Notes: generated by a model from the letters alone, not told the origin. A stretch of DNA of 64,000 bases from Streptomyces sp. NBC_01255 (GCF_036226445.1 NZ_CP108474.1:7750001-7814000), one strand, 5' to 3'. Numbered from the stretch's first letter, positions 7,643 to 17,027 are shown. Program-made: numbers and translations.

Positions 7643-10561
7643 TCAGAGGGCGACGAGCGCCCATTCCTGGCCGGCGGAGCCGTCGGCCGGCATCTGGACG
7701 ATCCTCGCTCCCTCGCTCGTCGAGCCGTTCTCCACGGCCGCGCGGAGACCGCTGGAGCCGTTGACCAGGTGGTAGTGACCGCTTGTCCCGGCCGGCACCA
7801 GCTTCCACCACTGGTTGGGGCTGTCCGTGTCCGTCCACTGGTCCAGCGGCTCACCGGGGGACGTGGAGGCCCCCGGGTTGTCGAGGACCTTGCCGCTGTT
7901 CACGTTGGACAGCCGGAAGGACCCGTCGTAGTCGGGGAGCAGCCGCCACTGCTGGTTGGTCCCGCCCGACCAGGGCCACTGGATGACCGGAGAGCCGTCG
8001 GCCGTGGAGTGGTTCGCCACGTCGAGGACCTTGCCGCTCGCGCGGTTGACCAGGCGGAAAGTCCCCGTGAGCAGGCCGATCGTGACCTGGGTGCGGGCCC
8101 CCGCGGTGAGGGACAGTTCCCTGGCGTGGTCGCCGAGCGGGGACGGGGCCGTGGGCGCCGTGGTGGACAGCGACGTGATGCCGCGGCGGCAGACGAACGT
8201 GATCGTGTGGCTGATGGCCGAGACGAGGCTGACGGTGGCGGTGCGGGCAGCGGTGTCCCAGGTGAGGCTCTCGACGAGGACCCGGTTGCGGCCCCGTACG
8301 CCGCGGATCGTGCCACGGGCCAGCTGATCGGGCAGGGCCGGGAGGATTTCCAGGAGTCCCGGCCGCGTGCAGACCAGCGACTCGGCGACGATCGCCGGCA
8401 GCGCGTTGGCGGCGTCGGTGTTGTAGATGTGCAGGTCGGGGTTGTGGGAGGTGACCAGCGAGCGCCACACCATGTTGCTGCCGAGGACCTTGCGGAGGTT
8501 GTCGTAGACGCCGGCGCCGTCCTTCAGCCTGCTCCAGGCGAGCGCGCGGTGGAGGCTGCCGTGGGCCGAGCGGTTCTCGTCGCCGCGCAGCCGGAGCGCC
8601 TTGCGCGCGGAGCGTACGAGGTCGGGTGCGTCCTCGGGGTTGATCTCGTGCAGGGGCCAGGCCCCGTACAGGTGCTGGACGTGCCGGTGGTTGTAGCGGT
8701 CGTTCAGCCCGGGCCAGGACCACTCGGCCAGCGCGCCGTCGCCGTTGACCGTGTACTCGGGCAGCTGGGCCAGCAGCGCCGTCCAGCGGGCCACGCCCTG
8801 GCCTGAACCCTGTTCCACGTTCAGCCGGTTGGCGGCGTCGACCGCGGCCTGCAGGGCGTGGCGGCCGGCCATGATGTCGCCCGTGGCGTTGACCGACAGC
8901 ATCTGCCCCGTGTTGGAGGGTGAGTTCTCCATCGAGAACGACGGAACGAAGATCTTCTTCCCGTGGGAGTCGGTCCGCGTGAGGAAGTCCTCGTAGAACA
9001 GCGCGAGTTCCATCAGAGCCGGCCCGAGCTTCTCCCGCAGGAACGCCGTGTCGCCGGTCACCTCGTAGTGCTCCAGGAGCGGGTACAGCATCCAGTCGGC
9101 GCCGCCGGTCCAGCACTGGCCCGGGAAGTCGCCGCCGTTGAAGTGGAGCATGTGGCCGTACTCGCCGTCGGTACGGGAGGGCGCGAGGAAGCCCCGCGCG
9201 CCGTAGAGGTTCGTGGCGTTCCTGCGCCAGTCGTCGAGCTGTCCCAGGACGAGGTCGAAGTACCCCTGCATGGCGTCGCCGTGACTCAGGATGGTGCCAC
9301 CGGCCACCTGGAGGTTGATGTTGGCGTCGGTGGTGAAGTCGTCGGCCCAGGCGCCGTTCCAGCTGCCGGCCCACAGCCCGGTGAGGCGTGGGGGCAGGAC
9401 GCCGCTGGAGCACACGAACAGGTAGCGCCCCGAGTCGTACATCCGTTCCAGGAGTGCGAGGTCGACGACCGACCGGTCGTCGTTCTGCCGCGCGGTCAAC
9501 TCGGACGTGGACAGTTGCCGGTCGGTGGCGGAGACGCCGAGGTCCAGGCTCGAACCGTCGAACATGGCCTGGTGCAGCGGCGCGTGCCGCCCCAGAAGCG
9601 TGGCGTAGTCGGCGGGGAGCGCGGCCAGGGCGGTCTGCAGGGGCTTGGCGTTCCAGTCGCCCGCGTTCTCGTACCGGCCCAGCTTGGTCAGCAGCAGGAC
9701 CTTGGTCGCGCGGGAGACGACCAGCGTGTCGCCTCCGGCCGACGACACCGACGCCTTGGTGCCCGTGACGACGACCCGGGTGACGCCCTCGTAGCCGTAC
9801 GCCCCCTGGCCGGCCGGGTAGGTGGCGCGGAGGTCGAGCTGGCCCGTGCCGTTCGCGGCCGTCGCGATTGTCGTGAAGCCGACGTCGGAGGGTACGCCTT
9901 CGAGCGCGGTGTCGACCCTGATCGTCGTGTCGACGGTACGGCCGTCGGCGGGGAGCAGCTCGTGGACGACGACCTTGTCGGCGCGGGAGACGAAAGCGCG
10001 CCGCTTCCAGACGCCGGCGCTGTCGGTCCAGCTGTGGGTGACCTCGCCGGTACGGAAGTCGGTCGTCCTGGCGTAGTCGTCGGCGGTGGTCGCGCCGGGC
10101 GTGCTCAGCACCAGCTCGTACCCGGGGTGGAAGGTCTGGGTCCAGCGGAGGGACCAGCCTTCCGCGAAGGTGCCCGCGGCCCCCCAGTAGTCGCCGGCCA
10201 GAGCCCTGTCCCGCACCGACTCCAGACGGTCGGCGAGCACGGGCGGCAGCACGTCGCGGGTGCCGTTGGGCAGGACGAAGCGGTGGTGGTTGAGAACGAT
10301 CCTCTCCAGCTGCGGCGTTCCGTGGAACACCGCACCGTACTCGCCGTTGCCGCTGACGAAACCGTCGGTCCACGCCCATGCCGGGGCGGTGTCGTGGATG
10401 CCCCGCTGCGGGAGCGCGACCTGCGACGGGACGGCGGCCTCGGCCCTCGTGGGGAGGAGGCCGCCGGGGAGCGCGACCGCGCCTGCTGCGGTGAGCGCGG
10501 CGGCGGCGAGGAAGCCTCTGCGGTCGAGGGAGGCGGCGCGAGAGGCGTCGGGGGAGGGCAT
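7643..10561 (-). CDS. GH95-type alpha-L-fucosidase with Tat signal and C-terminal RICIN/CBM13 domain
   Basis: This secreted glycosidase of about 972 residues has a Tat signal (SLDRRGFLAAA with the twin Arg at 14-15). The body matches GH95 by its N-terminal all-beta domain, WAGSWNGAWADDFTTDANINLQ-type core and (alpha/alpha)6 barrel. The expected catalytic positions are present: Asn-x-Asn at about 414/416, Glu at about 545 (SMEN), and Asp at about 716 (YNTDAAN). The last 130 residues are a beta-trefoil (QQWRLLP, NQWWKLV, QEWALV). GH95 enzymes mostly remove alpha-1,2-L-fucose, though some act on L-galactose. The second ATG (10561) is preferred because AAGGAG sits six bases upstream; an ATG five codons earlier has no such site. 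A LacI-type operator lies about 110 bp upstream. Confidence 0.85.
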   Translation of the reverse strand: MPSPDASRAASLDRRGFLAAAALTAAGAVALPGGLLPTRAEAAVPSQVALPQRGIHDTAPAWAWTDGFVSGNGEYGAVFHGTPQLERIVLNHHRFVLPNGTRDVLPPVLADRLESVRDRALAGDYWGAAGTFAEGWSLRWTQTFHPGYELVLSTPGATTADDYARTTDFRTGEVTHSWTDSAGVWKRRAFVSRADKVVVHELLPADGRTVDTTIRVDTALEGVPSDVGFTTIATAANGTGQLDLRATYPAGQGAYGYEGVTRVVVTGTKASVSSAGGDTLVVSRATKVLLLTKLGRYENAGDWNAKPLQTALAALPADYATLLGRHAPLHQAMFDGSSLDLGVSATDRQLSTSELTARQNDDRSVVDLALLERMYDSGRYLFVCSSGVLPPRLTGLWAGSWNGAWADDFTTDANINLQVAGGTILSHGDAMQGYFDLVLGQLDDWRRNATNLYGARGFLAPSRTDGEYGHMLHFNGGDFPGQCWTGGADWMLYPLLEHYEVTGDTAFLREKLGPALMELALFYEDFLTRTDSHGKKIFVPSFSMENSPSNTGQMLSVNATGDIMAGRHALQAAVDAANRLNVEQGSGQGVARWTALLAQLPEYTVNGDGALAEWSWPGLNDRYNHRHVQHLYGAWPLHEINPEDAPDLVRSARKALRLRGDENRSAHGSLHRALAWSRLKDGAGVYDNLRKVLGSNMVWRSLVTSHNPDLHIYNTDAANALPAIVAESLVCTRPGLLEILPALPDQLARGTIRGVRGRNRVLVESLTWDTAARTATVSLVSAISHTITFVCRRGITSLSTTAPTAPSPLGDHARELSLTAGARTQVTIGLLTGTFRLVNRASGKVLDVANHSTADGSPVIQWPWSGGTNQQWRLLPDYDGSFRLSNVNSGKVLDNPGASTSPGEPLDQWTDTDSPNQWWKLVPAGTSGHYHLVNGSSGLRAAVENGSTSEGARIVQMPADGSAGQEWALVAL

Positions 10562-10671
10562 GCATGACTCCTTCATCAGGAGGAGATGGGGGAGGGGGGA
10601 AGACGGCTTGCCGGGGCAGCTGGTGAGCGGCGGCGAGTGACGCGGCGTCCCCTCCGGCGTTACTCGTGCGC

Positions 10672-10689
10672 AATGTGAACGTAAACATT
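10672..10689. promoter_or_regulatory. LacI-type operator, site 1 (GH95 promoter)
   Basis: AATGTGAACGTAAACATT is an imperfect palindrome centred on ACGT and matching the TGTTTACGTAAACA consensus of the four other sites. It lies in the 392-bp divergent space between the GH95 and GH35 genes, on the GH95 side. No other feature was seen between 10562 and 10953 apart from site 2. Confidence 0.7.
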
Positions 10690-10874
10690 CAGCCCGGGGT
10701 CAGTGCAGCATGCGCCGCGACGGCGCGTCAATATCTGTGCGGATTCCCTTGAGGCTTGGGGGAATTTCCCGTCGGTCCGCTTCCGTGATGCGTGCCGACG
10801 CCTCGTGAGCGGGGGTTGGGCTGGGGTTGGGCGGGGGTTGAGTCGGGGTCGGCGGAGGGTTGCCAGGCATGCTG

Positions 10875-10888
10875 TGTTTACGCAAACA
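10875..10888. promoter_or_regulatory. LacI-type operator, site 2 (GH35 promoter)
   Basis: TGTTTACGCAAACA has 12 of 14 symmetric positions and lies 65 bp before the GH35 start. The central CG is typical of LacI/PurR-family operators. Confidence 0.8.
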
Positions 10889-10953
10889 TAGCCGCATCAG
10901 GATCTTCCCGTTCCGCGACAGCGCCCGTCACCCCAGCACAGGAGCATCCGTCC

Positions 10954-12705
10954 ATGCCTCTTCTCCAGATCGACGAGGGCGGCTTCACCCTCGATGGCGA
11001 ACCGTTTCGGCTCCTGTCCGGCGGTCTCCACTACTTCCGCGTGCACCCCGACCAGTGGGCGGACCGACTCCGCAAGGCCCGGCTCATGGGGCTCAACACC
11101 GTCGAGACGTACGTCCCCTGGAACCTCCACCAGCCGCGGCCCGACCGCTTCACGCTGGACGGCGGCCTCGACCTGCCCCGGTTCCTCGACCTCGCCGCCG
11201 CCGAGGGCCTGCACGTCCTCCTCCGCCCCGGCCCGTACATCTGCGCCGAATGGGAGGGCGGCGGCATCCCCTCCTGGCTGCTCGCCGAGCCGGACATACG
11301 CCTGCGCTCCCGAGACCCCCGCTTCCTCGCCGCGGTCGACGACTACTTCGACCGGCTCCTCACCCCGCTCCGGCCCTACCTGGCCTCCCAGGGCGGCCCC
11401 GTCCTCGCCGTCCAGGTCGAGAACGAGTACGGGGCCTACGGCGACGACACCGCCTACCTGGAGCACCTCGCAGGAACCCTGCGCCGCTGTGGCGTCGACG
11501 TCCCTCTCTTCACCTGCGACCAGCCCGCCGACCTGGAACGCGGCTCCCTGCCCGGCGTCCTCGCCACCGCGAACTTCGGCAGCCGTTCCGCCGAGCACCT
11601 GGCCGACCTCCGCGCCCGGCGCCCCGAAGGCCCCCTGATGACCACGGAGTTCTGGATCGGCTGGTTCGACCGCTGGGGCGCGCACCACGTGGTCCGCGAC
11701 CCCGGCCAGGCGGCCCGCGAGCTCGACGAACTCCTCGCCACCGGCGCGTCGGTGAACTTCTACATGTTCCACGGCGGCACCAACTTCGGCTTCACCAACG
11801 GCGCCAACGACAAACACACCTACCGGCCGACCGTCACCTCCTACGACTACGACGCGCCCCTCGACGAGGCCGGCGACCCGACGCCGAAGTACGCCGCCTT
11901 CCGCGACGTGATCGCCAAGTACGCGCCCGTGCCGGACGCCCCCGTCCCGCCGCCCGGCCCCAAACTCGCCCCGCGGACCGTGCCCCTGACCGAGACCGCA
12001 GGCCTTCTGGCCCACGCCGCGGCCCTCGGGAGCGCCGTCGAGGCGCGCCGGCCCCTCACCATGGAGGAACTGGAACAGGACTTCGGGTTCGTCCTGTACG
12101 AGACGACTCTGCCGCTCACGGGGCCGGCCCTCCTGGAGGTCGAGCACGTCCGTGACCGGGCCCAGGTGTTCGTCGACGGCCAGCCGGTGGGCGTCCTGGA
12201 GCGGGAGAACCACGAGCACGCCCTCGCCTTCACGGTGCCCCGGGCCGGCAGCACGCTCACCGTCCTCGTCGAGAACCAGGGCCGGGTGAACTACGGCCAG
12301 GGCATCCACGACCGCAAGGGCCTCCTCGGGAAAGTCCTGCTCGACGGCACGGAGCTCGCGGGCTGGACCAGCCGGGCGCTCCCGCTCGCCGACCCGCAGG
12401 ACGTCCCCTTCGCGCCCGCCGCCGCGACGGTCGTCGGACCGGCCTTCCACCGCGGCACCTTCGAGGTGACCGACCCCGCCGACGCCTTCCTGCACCTCGA
12501 CGGCTGGACCAAGGGAAACGCCTGGGTCAACGGCTTCGCACTCGGCCGCTACTGGTCCCGCGGCCCGCAGCGCTCCCTGTACGTGCCGGCGCCGGTGCTC
12601 CGCTCCGGTACGAACGAGGTCGTCGTCCTGGAGCTCCACGCGGCGCACCGGGCCCGTACGGTCCACTTCCGCGACGCGGCCGACCTCGGGCCCACCGAGG
12701 AGTAG
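10954..12705 (+). CDS. GH35 beta-galactosidase, cytoplasmic
   Basis: This 583-residue GH35 enzyme releases terminal beta-galactose. The TIM barrel contains PYICAEWEGGGIPSWLL, the acid/base Glu158 in QVENEYG and the nucleophile Glu232 in TEFWIGWF. The YDYDAPLDEAG segment and C-terminal jelly-roll domains follow. It has no signal peptide or membrane segment, so it should act on imported galacto-oligosaccharides. The ATG at 10954 follows AGGAG at nine bases. It is probably monocistronic: it ends at the hairpin 12724-12765 and starts behind operator site 2. A role in arabinogalactan use is inferred from neighbours and shared operators. Confidence 0.92.
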   Translation: MPLLQIDEGGFTLDGEPFRLLSGGLHYFRVHPDQWADRLRKARLMGLNTVETYVPWNLHQPRPDRFTLDGGLDLPRFLDLAAAEGLHVLLRPGPYICAEWEGGGIPSWLLAEPDIRLRSRDPRFLAAVDDYFDRLLTPLRPYLASQGGPVLAVQVENEYGAYGDDTAYLEHLAGTLRRCGVDVPLFTCDQPADLERGSLPGVLATANFGSRSAEHLADLRARRPEGPLMTTEFWIGWFDRWGAHHVVRDPGQAARELDELLATGASVNFYMFHGGTNFGFTNGANDKHTYRPTVTSYDYDAPLDEAGDPTPKYAAFRDVIAKYAPVPDAPVPPPGPKLAPRTVPLTETAGLLAHAAALGSAVEARRPLTMEELEQDFGFVLYETTLPLTGPALLEVEHVRDRAQVFVDGQPVGVLERENHEHALAFTVPRAGSTLTVLVENQGRVNYGQGIHDRKGLLGKVLLDGTELAGWTSRALPLADPQDVPFAPAAATVVGPAFHRGTFEVTDPADAFLHLDGWTKGNAWVNGFALGRYWSRGPQRSLYVPAPVLRSGTNEVVVLELHAAHRARTVHFRDAADLGPTEE

Positions 12706-12723
12706 CCACGACGGGCGGCGCGA

Positions 12724-12765
12724 GAAGAGCCGGGCTCCGACCCATCGGTCGGAGCCCGGCTCTTC
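12724..12765. terminator. perfect 19-bp bidirectional hairpin
   Basis: GAAGAGCCGGGCTCCGACC (12724-12742) pairs perfectly with 12747-12765 across a CATC loop, between the convergent GH35 and GH30 genes. A further copy of most of the right arm lies at 12767-12784, suggesting local duplication. Confidence 0.85.
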
Positions 12766-12790
12766 CGTCCGAGCCCGGCTCTTCGCCTGT

Positions 12791-12810
12791 CAGCTCAGCT
12801 CAGCTCAGCT
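12791..12810. repeat. CAGCT x4 microsatellite over the GH30 stop codon
   Basis: Four tandem CAGCT units cover the 3' end and stop of the GH30 gene on the minus strand. They replace the place where the final QxW tryptophan of the RICIN domain would be expected. Confidence 0.8.
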
Positions 12811-15247
12811 GCTGTGCGGCGGCGCCGTCGCACGTCCGCTGTTCCACGACCGCGCCGTCCGCCGTGGAGGCGCCGCTCACTGCCAGGCACTTGGCGCTGT
12901 GCCGGGCCGTCAGGGTGAGGTGCCCGTCGCCGGTGCTCCGGACCGCCCACTCCTGGTTGCGGCCTCCGTTGCAGACGTACTGGAAGACGTCGGCGCCGTC
13001 GGCTGTGGACAGGCCGCTCACGTCGAGACACTTGCCGCTGTGCCGGGCGACGACGTTCACGTATCCGCCGCCGGTCGAGCGCAGCGACCACTGCTGGTTG
13101 GACCCGGTGTTGCAGCCGTACTGGACGACGGACGCGCCGTCCTCCGCGCCGGCACCGCTGACGTCGAGGCACTTGGCGCTGTGCCGGAAGGACAGCGTCC
13201 GCCAGGCATCCGGTGCGGTGCCCGGGAAGGTCCAGGACTGGTTGGCGCCGGTCGTGGGCTGGTGGACCCCGACGGGTGCCCCGTCGGCGGTCGAGGCGCC
13301 CGTGACGTCCAGGAGCCGCCCACTGGCCACGTTGATCAAGGTGCTGTGGCCGTCGCCCGTGGTCGAGCGGATCCACTGCTGAGCCGTGGACGATCCGGGC
13401 GACACGAAGGTCAGAGCGCCGCTGGAGACGGCGAGCGCCTTGCCGGTCCTGGCGTTGGTGATCCGATAGGCGGCGGTGCTTCCCCAGTCGGCGGCCGACA
13501 GCTTGGTGAAGGTCCACTGCTGCGCGCTGTCCGCCGGGGCCGAGGTGCGCTGGACGGCCGTGCTCTTGCCGCCCACGGTGGCGACGGCGAGCGCTTTGCC
13601 GCTGTTGTCGTTGAGCAGCAGGCGCGGTGTGCCGGTGGGCGCGATGGTCGTCGCCGGGTTCACGCCGGTGACGGTGGGCAGGACGAACGTGGTGACGGAG
13701 CCGGGGCCGACGGTGGCCTTGAGCGTCCGGCCGCTCACGGCCGCGTCGCCGTCCCGCTGGAGGTTCTTCGTCGCGTCGGTGGTCCACCGCTCGACGGGCC
13801 CGGCCGCGGCCGTCTGGAAGCCGTCGAGGTTCAGGGTCACCTCGCGCTCCTCACCGGTCGGGTTGGTGTGGACGACGACCACGCCATTTCCGCCCGGCCG
13901 CACCGCCGCCAGCGTCTGCGGGTCGTCGGTGTTGACGATGCGCGCGCCGGGGCGGACGAAGCGGCTGTAGTTCGCCATCGCCCAGTACTTCTTGTTCTTG
14001 CGCAGGGGCTCGGTCGCCGCGTCGTCAGGGGTGAAGTCGGTCTGGATCAGGCCCCAGTTGGAGTTCTCGCGGCCCGGCGTCATGTTCTCGTAGTCCTCGA
14101 CGGCCTGCCAGAGCACCCAGGCGCTCGGTTCCAGCTCACGGATGTCGTCGTTGATGCGCTGGGCGAGGTCGAGCGCGGGGCTCATGGAGGTGAAGCTCTG
14201 GGGGACGCTGCCGCCGAGATCGACCTCGGACATCCAGAGGGGCGTGGTCTCGCCCTTGGCGATGTCGCGGACGCCGGTGCGGCCGTTCGTTCCGTACGTG
14301 TGCGTGTTGAGCCGGCCCACCGTGTCCCGGACGGCGGGGGCGTACGACTCCCAATTGGAGCGGAACTTCCCCGGGTTCGTCTCGTCCATCCCGGCGATCG
14401 GGGTCGTCACGCCCTTCGCGTCGAGCGCGGCGCGCAGCGTCGTGATCATGCGGGCCTGGGAGGCCGGGTCCCAGTGCGAACCCTCCTGGCGGCCGCCCGC
14501 GTGCCAGTAGTCCGTGTCCGGCTCGTTGACCGGCGAGAGGGAGTCGAAGGTGACGCCCGTGGCGGACTGGGCCCGCTGGAGCGAGCCCGTGAGGTACGCG
14601 GCGAACCGGTCGTACTGGTCGGAGCGGAGGTTGTCCTGCCAGCCGTTGGCCGCGCCCGAGACCAGGCCGCTGTTGGTCATGAAGTACGGCGCCGAGTTGG
14701 AGAAGGCCTCGAAGGTGGTGGCTCCGCGTGCCTTGGCGGCGGTGAGCCACCAGCGCTGGTTGGCGTCGGCGCCGGGGTTCCAGTGGTCGGCGCGGTTCGG
14801 GTCCCACCAGTCGGGGGCCTCCGCGCCGGGCCGGTTCCAGTAGCCGGGCACGGCCGCGCCGACCCGCATGTAGGGGGTGGTCTCGGGGCTGTCGCCGCCG
14901 CCGATGTTGTAGCGGGCGATCGTGAACCCCAGGCCGTCGGCGCCGTAGAGGGCGTCCGCGAGCGCGTCGCGCTGGGCGTCCGGCCATCCGCCGGTGACGT
15001 TGGCGAACCAGGCGAGCGCGGTGCCCCACCCCTGGAAGGCGGGGTGCTGGTAACCGGGGTCGAGCCGTACGGTCAGGGCCGCGGCGGGGGTCTCCGCGGC
15101 GTTCGCCGGCGTCGAGCCGGGTCCCACCGTGCTGAAGGCCGTGGCGGCGAGGGCCGTGGCGGCGCCGAGGGCTGCCAGGCGCGTGGTGGGCCGAGGGCGG
15201 CGGAGTGACGCCGTTCGGTGGCGGGCTCGGTGGTGGGTGGGGAACAC
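12800..15247 (-). CDS. GH30 endo-beta-1,6-galactanase-like enzyme with two RICIN/CBM13 regions
   Basis: This secreted 815-residue enzyme has an Arg-rich signal peptide (cleavage likely after ANAAE, near 51). The GH30 barrel is marked by FQGWGTALAWFANVTGGW, ARYNIGGG, acid/base Glu242 in SPVNEP and nucleophile Glu341 in LWMSEVDLGG. The GWGT(S/A)LAW signature is typical of the beta-1,6-galactanase subfamily (GH30_5), which cuts the side chains of arabinogalactan proteins. A beta-sandwich follows, then two trefoil regions (about 545-670 and 685-815) with repeated AKCLDVSG and QQW motifs. The last repeat ends QQLS instead of QQW, so the C-terminus seems cut short by the CAGCT repeat. The start is GTG with AAGGAG six bases upstream. 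Confidence 0.88.
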   Translation of the reverse strand: MFPTHHRARHRTASLRRPRPTTRLAALGAATALAATAFSTVGPGSTPANAAETPAAALTVRLDPGYQHPAFQGWGTALAWFANVTGGWPDAQRDALADALYGADGLGFTIARYNIGGGDSPETTPYMRVGAAVPGYWNRPGAEAPDWWDPNRADHWNPGADANQRWWLTAAKARGATTFEAFSNSAPYFMTNSGLVSGAANGWQDNLRSDQYDRFAAYLTGSLQRAQSATGVTFDSLSPVNEPDTDYWHAGGRQEGSHWDPASQARMITTLRAALDAKGVTTPIAGMDETNPGKFRSNWESYAPAVRDTVGRLNTHTYGTNGRTGVRDIAKGETTPLWMSEVDLGGSVPQSFTSMSPALDLAQRINDDIRELEPSAWVLWQAVEDYENMTPGRENSNWGLIQTDFTPDDAATEPLRKNKKYWAMANYSRFVRPGARIVNTDDPQTLAAVRPGGNGVVVVHTNPTGEEREVTLNLDGFQTAAAGPVERWTTDATKNLQRDGDAAVSGRTLKATVGPGSVTTFVLPTVTGVNPATTIAPTGTPRLLLNDNSGKALAVATVGGKSTAVQRTSAPADSAQQWTFTKLSAADWGSTAAYRITNARTGKALAVSSGALTFVSPGSSTAQQWIRSTTGDGHSTLINVASGRLLDVTGASTADGAPVGVHQPTTGANQSWTFPGTAPDAWRTLSFRHSAKCLDVSGAGAEDGASVVQYGCNTGSNQQWSLRSTGGGYVNVVARHSGKCLDVSGLSTADGADVFQYVCNGGRNQEWAVRSTGDGHLTLTARHSAKCLAVSGASTADGAVVEQRTCDGAAAQQLS

Positions 15248-15274
15248 GACCTGCTCCTTCGAGAGGGGGGAGAA

Positions 15275-15291
15275 GGGGGGGGGGGGGGGGG
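15275..15291. repeat. 17-base poly-G tract in the GH30 leader
   Basis: An uninterrupted run of 17 G (C on the coding strand) starts 28 bases upstream of the GH30 start codon. It is prone to slippage and could also be a sequencing-length artefact. Confidence 0.85.
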
Positions 15292-15340
15292 ATGAGGGGC
15301 GGTGACGCGGGGCGGCCGGGGACGGTGGCCGCCCCGCGTC

Positions 15341-15440
15341 GGTCTCACGGCGTACGCGCTGGTCTCACGGGGTACGAGCCGGTCTCGCGCGGTACGAGCC
15401 GGTCTCATGGGTACGAGGGCGGCCTCACGGCGTACGCGGC
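15341..15440. repeat. five tandem 20-bp repeats between GH43 and GH30
   Basis: Five back-to-back 20-bp units, with no spacers, match GGTCTCACGGCGTACGAGCC with few changes each. The array ends at the GH43 stop codon, where CGGCGGTC-A-GACCGCCG forms a small hairpin. The function is unknown; it fills most of the 195-bp gap in a same-strand gene pair. Confidence 0.85.
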
Positions 15441-15442
15441 GG

Positions 15443-16879
15443 TCAGACCGCCGAGCGCCGCCACTTCTGGTTGTCGCCCGTGTTGCAGGTCCACTGCGCG
15501 AGGGCGGCTCCGTCGGCGCCCGACCAGTTCGACACGTCGAGGCACTTGCCGCTGTGGCGGGCGACGAGCTCGACGTACCCGGCGACGTCCGTAGTCCGGA
15601 CCTTCCACTGCTGGGAGGCCGAGCCGTCGCAGGTGTTCTGTACGGCGAGCGCGCCGTCCGCGGCCGAGGCCCCGGCGACGTCGAGGCACTTACCGCTGTT
15701 CCGGGCCATGATCTGGACGTATCCGGTGCCCAGCTTCTTGATCCAGAAGTGCTGGTTCACACCGCTTCCGCAGCCCCACTGGACCAGTTGGACGCCGTCG
15801 GCCGAGTCGAAGTTCGCCACGTCGGCGCACTTGCCGCTGCTGCGGGCGGCCAGCGACTCCCACGGCACGTTCATGCCGCTGACGGTCCCCGCCGCGGCGT
15901 CGACGGTGATCTGAGGGGAGTAGTCCATGGTCATGGTGGTGCTGGTGGGGAAGGAGAGCGGCAGCCACACGTACTGGGAGTCGTTGACCGTCCCGCCCAT
16001 GGAGTTGCCCCAGCGGTCTCCCATGTAGAGGTAGCTGGTGCCCTTCGTGCCCTGGACCGGCAGGACGTAGGCGGTCTGGCTGCGGAAGGTCGTCCCGTCC
16101 CCGACGTCCTTCAGGTCGCTCCACGAGCCGGTGATGCTGGTGGCGGTGGCGTACTTCTGCTGGTTGGGGGCCCAGCCGGTGGCGCCGGAGGTCAGGAGGA
16201 AGTACACGTCGCCCCGCTTGAACATGGCAGGGGCCTCCCGCCAGTGACCCGCCCACAGCCGCTGGACCTGCGACTCCACAGCCGTGTAGTCCGGGGTCAG
16301 CCGGTAGACATGCAGGTCGGCGTTCTCGTTGGCGGCGGAGATCATGTAGCCGGTGCCGTCGGTGTCGACGAAGGTCGTGATGTCCCGGGACATGTGGCCC
16401 AGGGGGCGGAAGCTGCCGCGCCAGGTGTAGTCGCCGTCCACCGTGGACGAGACGGCGACGGCGGCGCGCGCCTCCCCGTAGTCCGAGCCGTTCTCCTTGT
16501 GCATCCACATGACGAACTGCTGGGTGGAACTGTTGTAGACGACCTTGGGGCGCTCGATGTTGGCCCAGTCGAGCTCCGGATCGGACGCCTCGGTCAGGAC
16601 GTGGTTGCGGAACTCCCAGGTCTTCAGGTCGGTGGAGCGGTAGGCGGAGACGTAGCGGAAGGTGTTGTCCGTGTTCCGGTTCTCGCCGAACCAGTAGTAG
16701 TACTGGCCGACCTTGAGCACACCGCCGCCATGGGCGTGCACGGGGTTGCCGGCCGGATCGGTGAACTGGGTGCCGTTGGCGATGGGCACCGGGGCGGCGT
16801 GGGCGGTGCCCGCGGCGGTGACCAGGGACAGGAGGAGGGCGCACAGGAATGCCGCCGTCCCGGAGATCTTGAGTCGCAT
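15443..16879 (-). CDS. GH43 exo-beta-1,3-galactanase-like enzyme with RICIN/CBM13 domain
   Basis: This secreted 478-residue protein has a classic signal peptide (cut near AHA-AP, about residue 29). The five-bladed propeller carries HAHGGGVLKVGQYYYWFGENR, Glu109 in NIERPKV, Glu215 in WREAPAMF and Gln268 in FRSQTAYV. As I recall, the Glu acid with a Gln in place of the usual base is a hallmark of GH43_24 exo-beta-1,3-galactanases, which strip the beta-1,3-galactan backbone of arabinogalactan. A beta-trefoil follows (about 345-478), with three GKC(L/A)DV repeats and QxW motifs. The ATG at 16879 starts the signal peptide; GAGG lies nine bases before it. It probably shares a transcript with the GH30 gene. 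Confidence 0.87.
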   Translation of the reverse strand: MRLKISGTAAFLCALLLSLVTAAGTAHAAPVPIANGTQFTDPAGNPVHAHGGGVLKVGQYYYWFGENRNTDNTFRYVSAYRSTDLKTWEFRNHVLTEASDPELDWANIERPKVVYNSSTQQFVMWMHKENGSDYGEARAAVAVSSTVDGDYTWRGSFRPLGHMSRDITTFVDTDGTGYMISAANENADLHVYRLTPDYTAVESQVQRLWAGHWREAPAMFKRGDVYFLLTSGATGWAPNQQKYATATSITGSWSDLKDVGDGTTFRSQTAYVLPVQGTKGTSYLYMGDRWGNSMGGTVNDSQYVWLPLSFPTSTTMTMDYSPQITVDAAAGTVSGMNVPWESLAARSSGKCADVANFDSADGVQLVQWGCGSGVNQHFWIKKLGTGYVQIMARNSGKCLDVAGASAADGALAVQNTCDGSASQQWKVRTTDVAGYVELVARHSGKCLDVSNWSGADGAALAQWTCNTGDNQKWRRSAV

Positions 16880-17027
16880 GGCGCGATACCTCGTGGTGTT
16901 GCGTCGGACCGGGCGCTCCGCGCGGAGAGTGCGGCGGACGACCGCGCCGGAGGGGGTCCGGAGCGGTGAGGCGCCTGGAGGGGGACACCGGTCGTTCAGA
17001 CCGTGTGGAACACCGCGGCCTACGTAA

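Noticed and set aside
15341..15440. CRISPR-like array
   Set aside because: The 20-bp units are contiguous with no unique spacers and there are no cas genes nearby.
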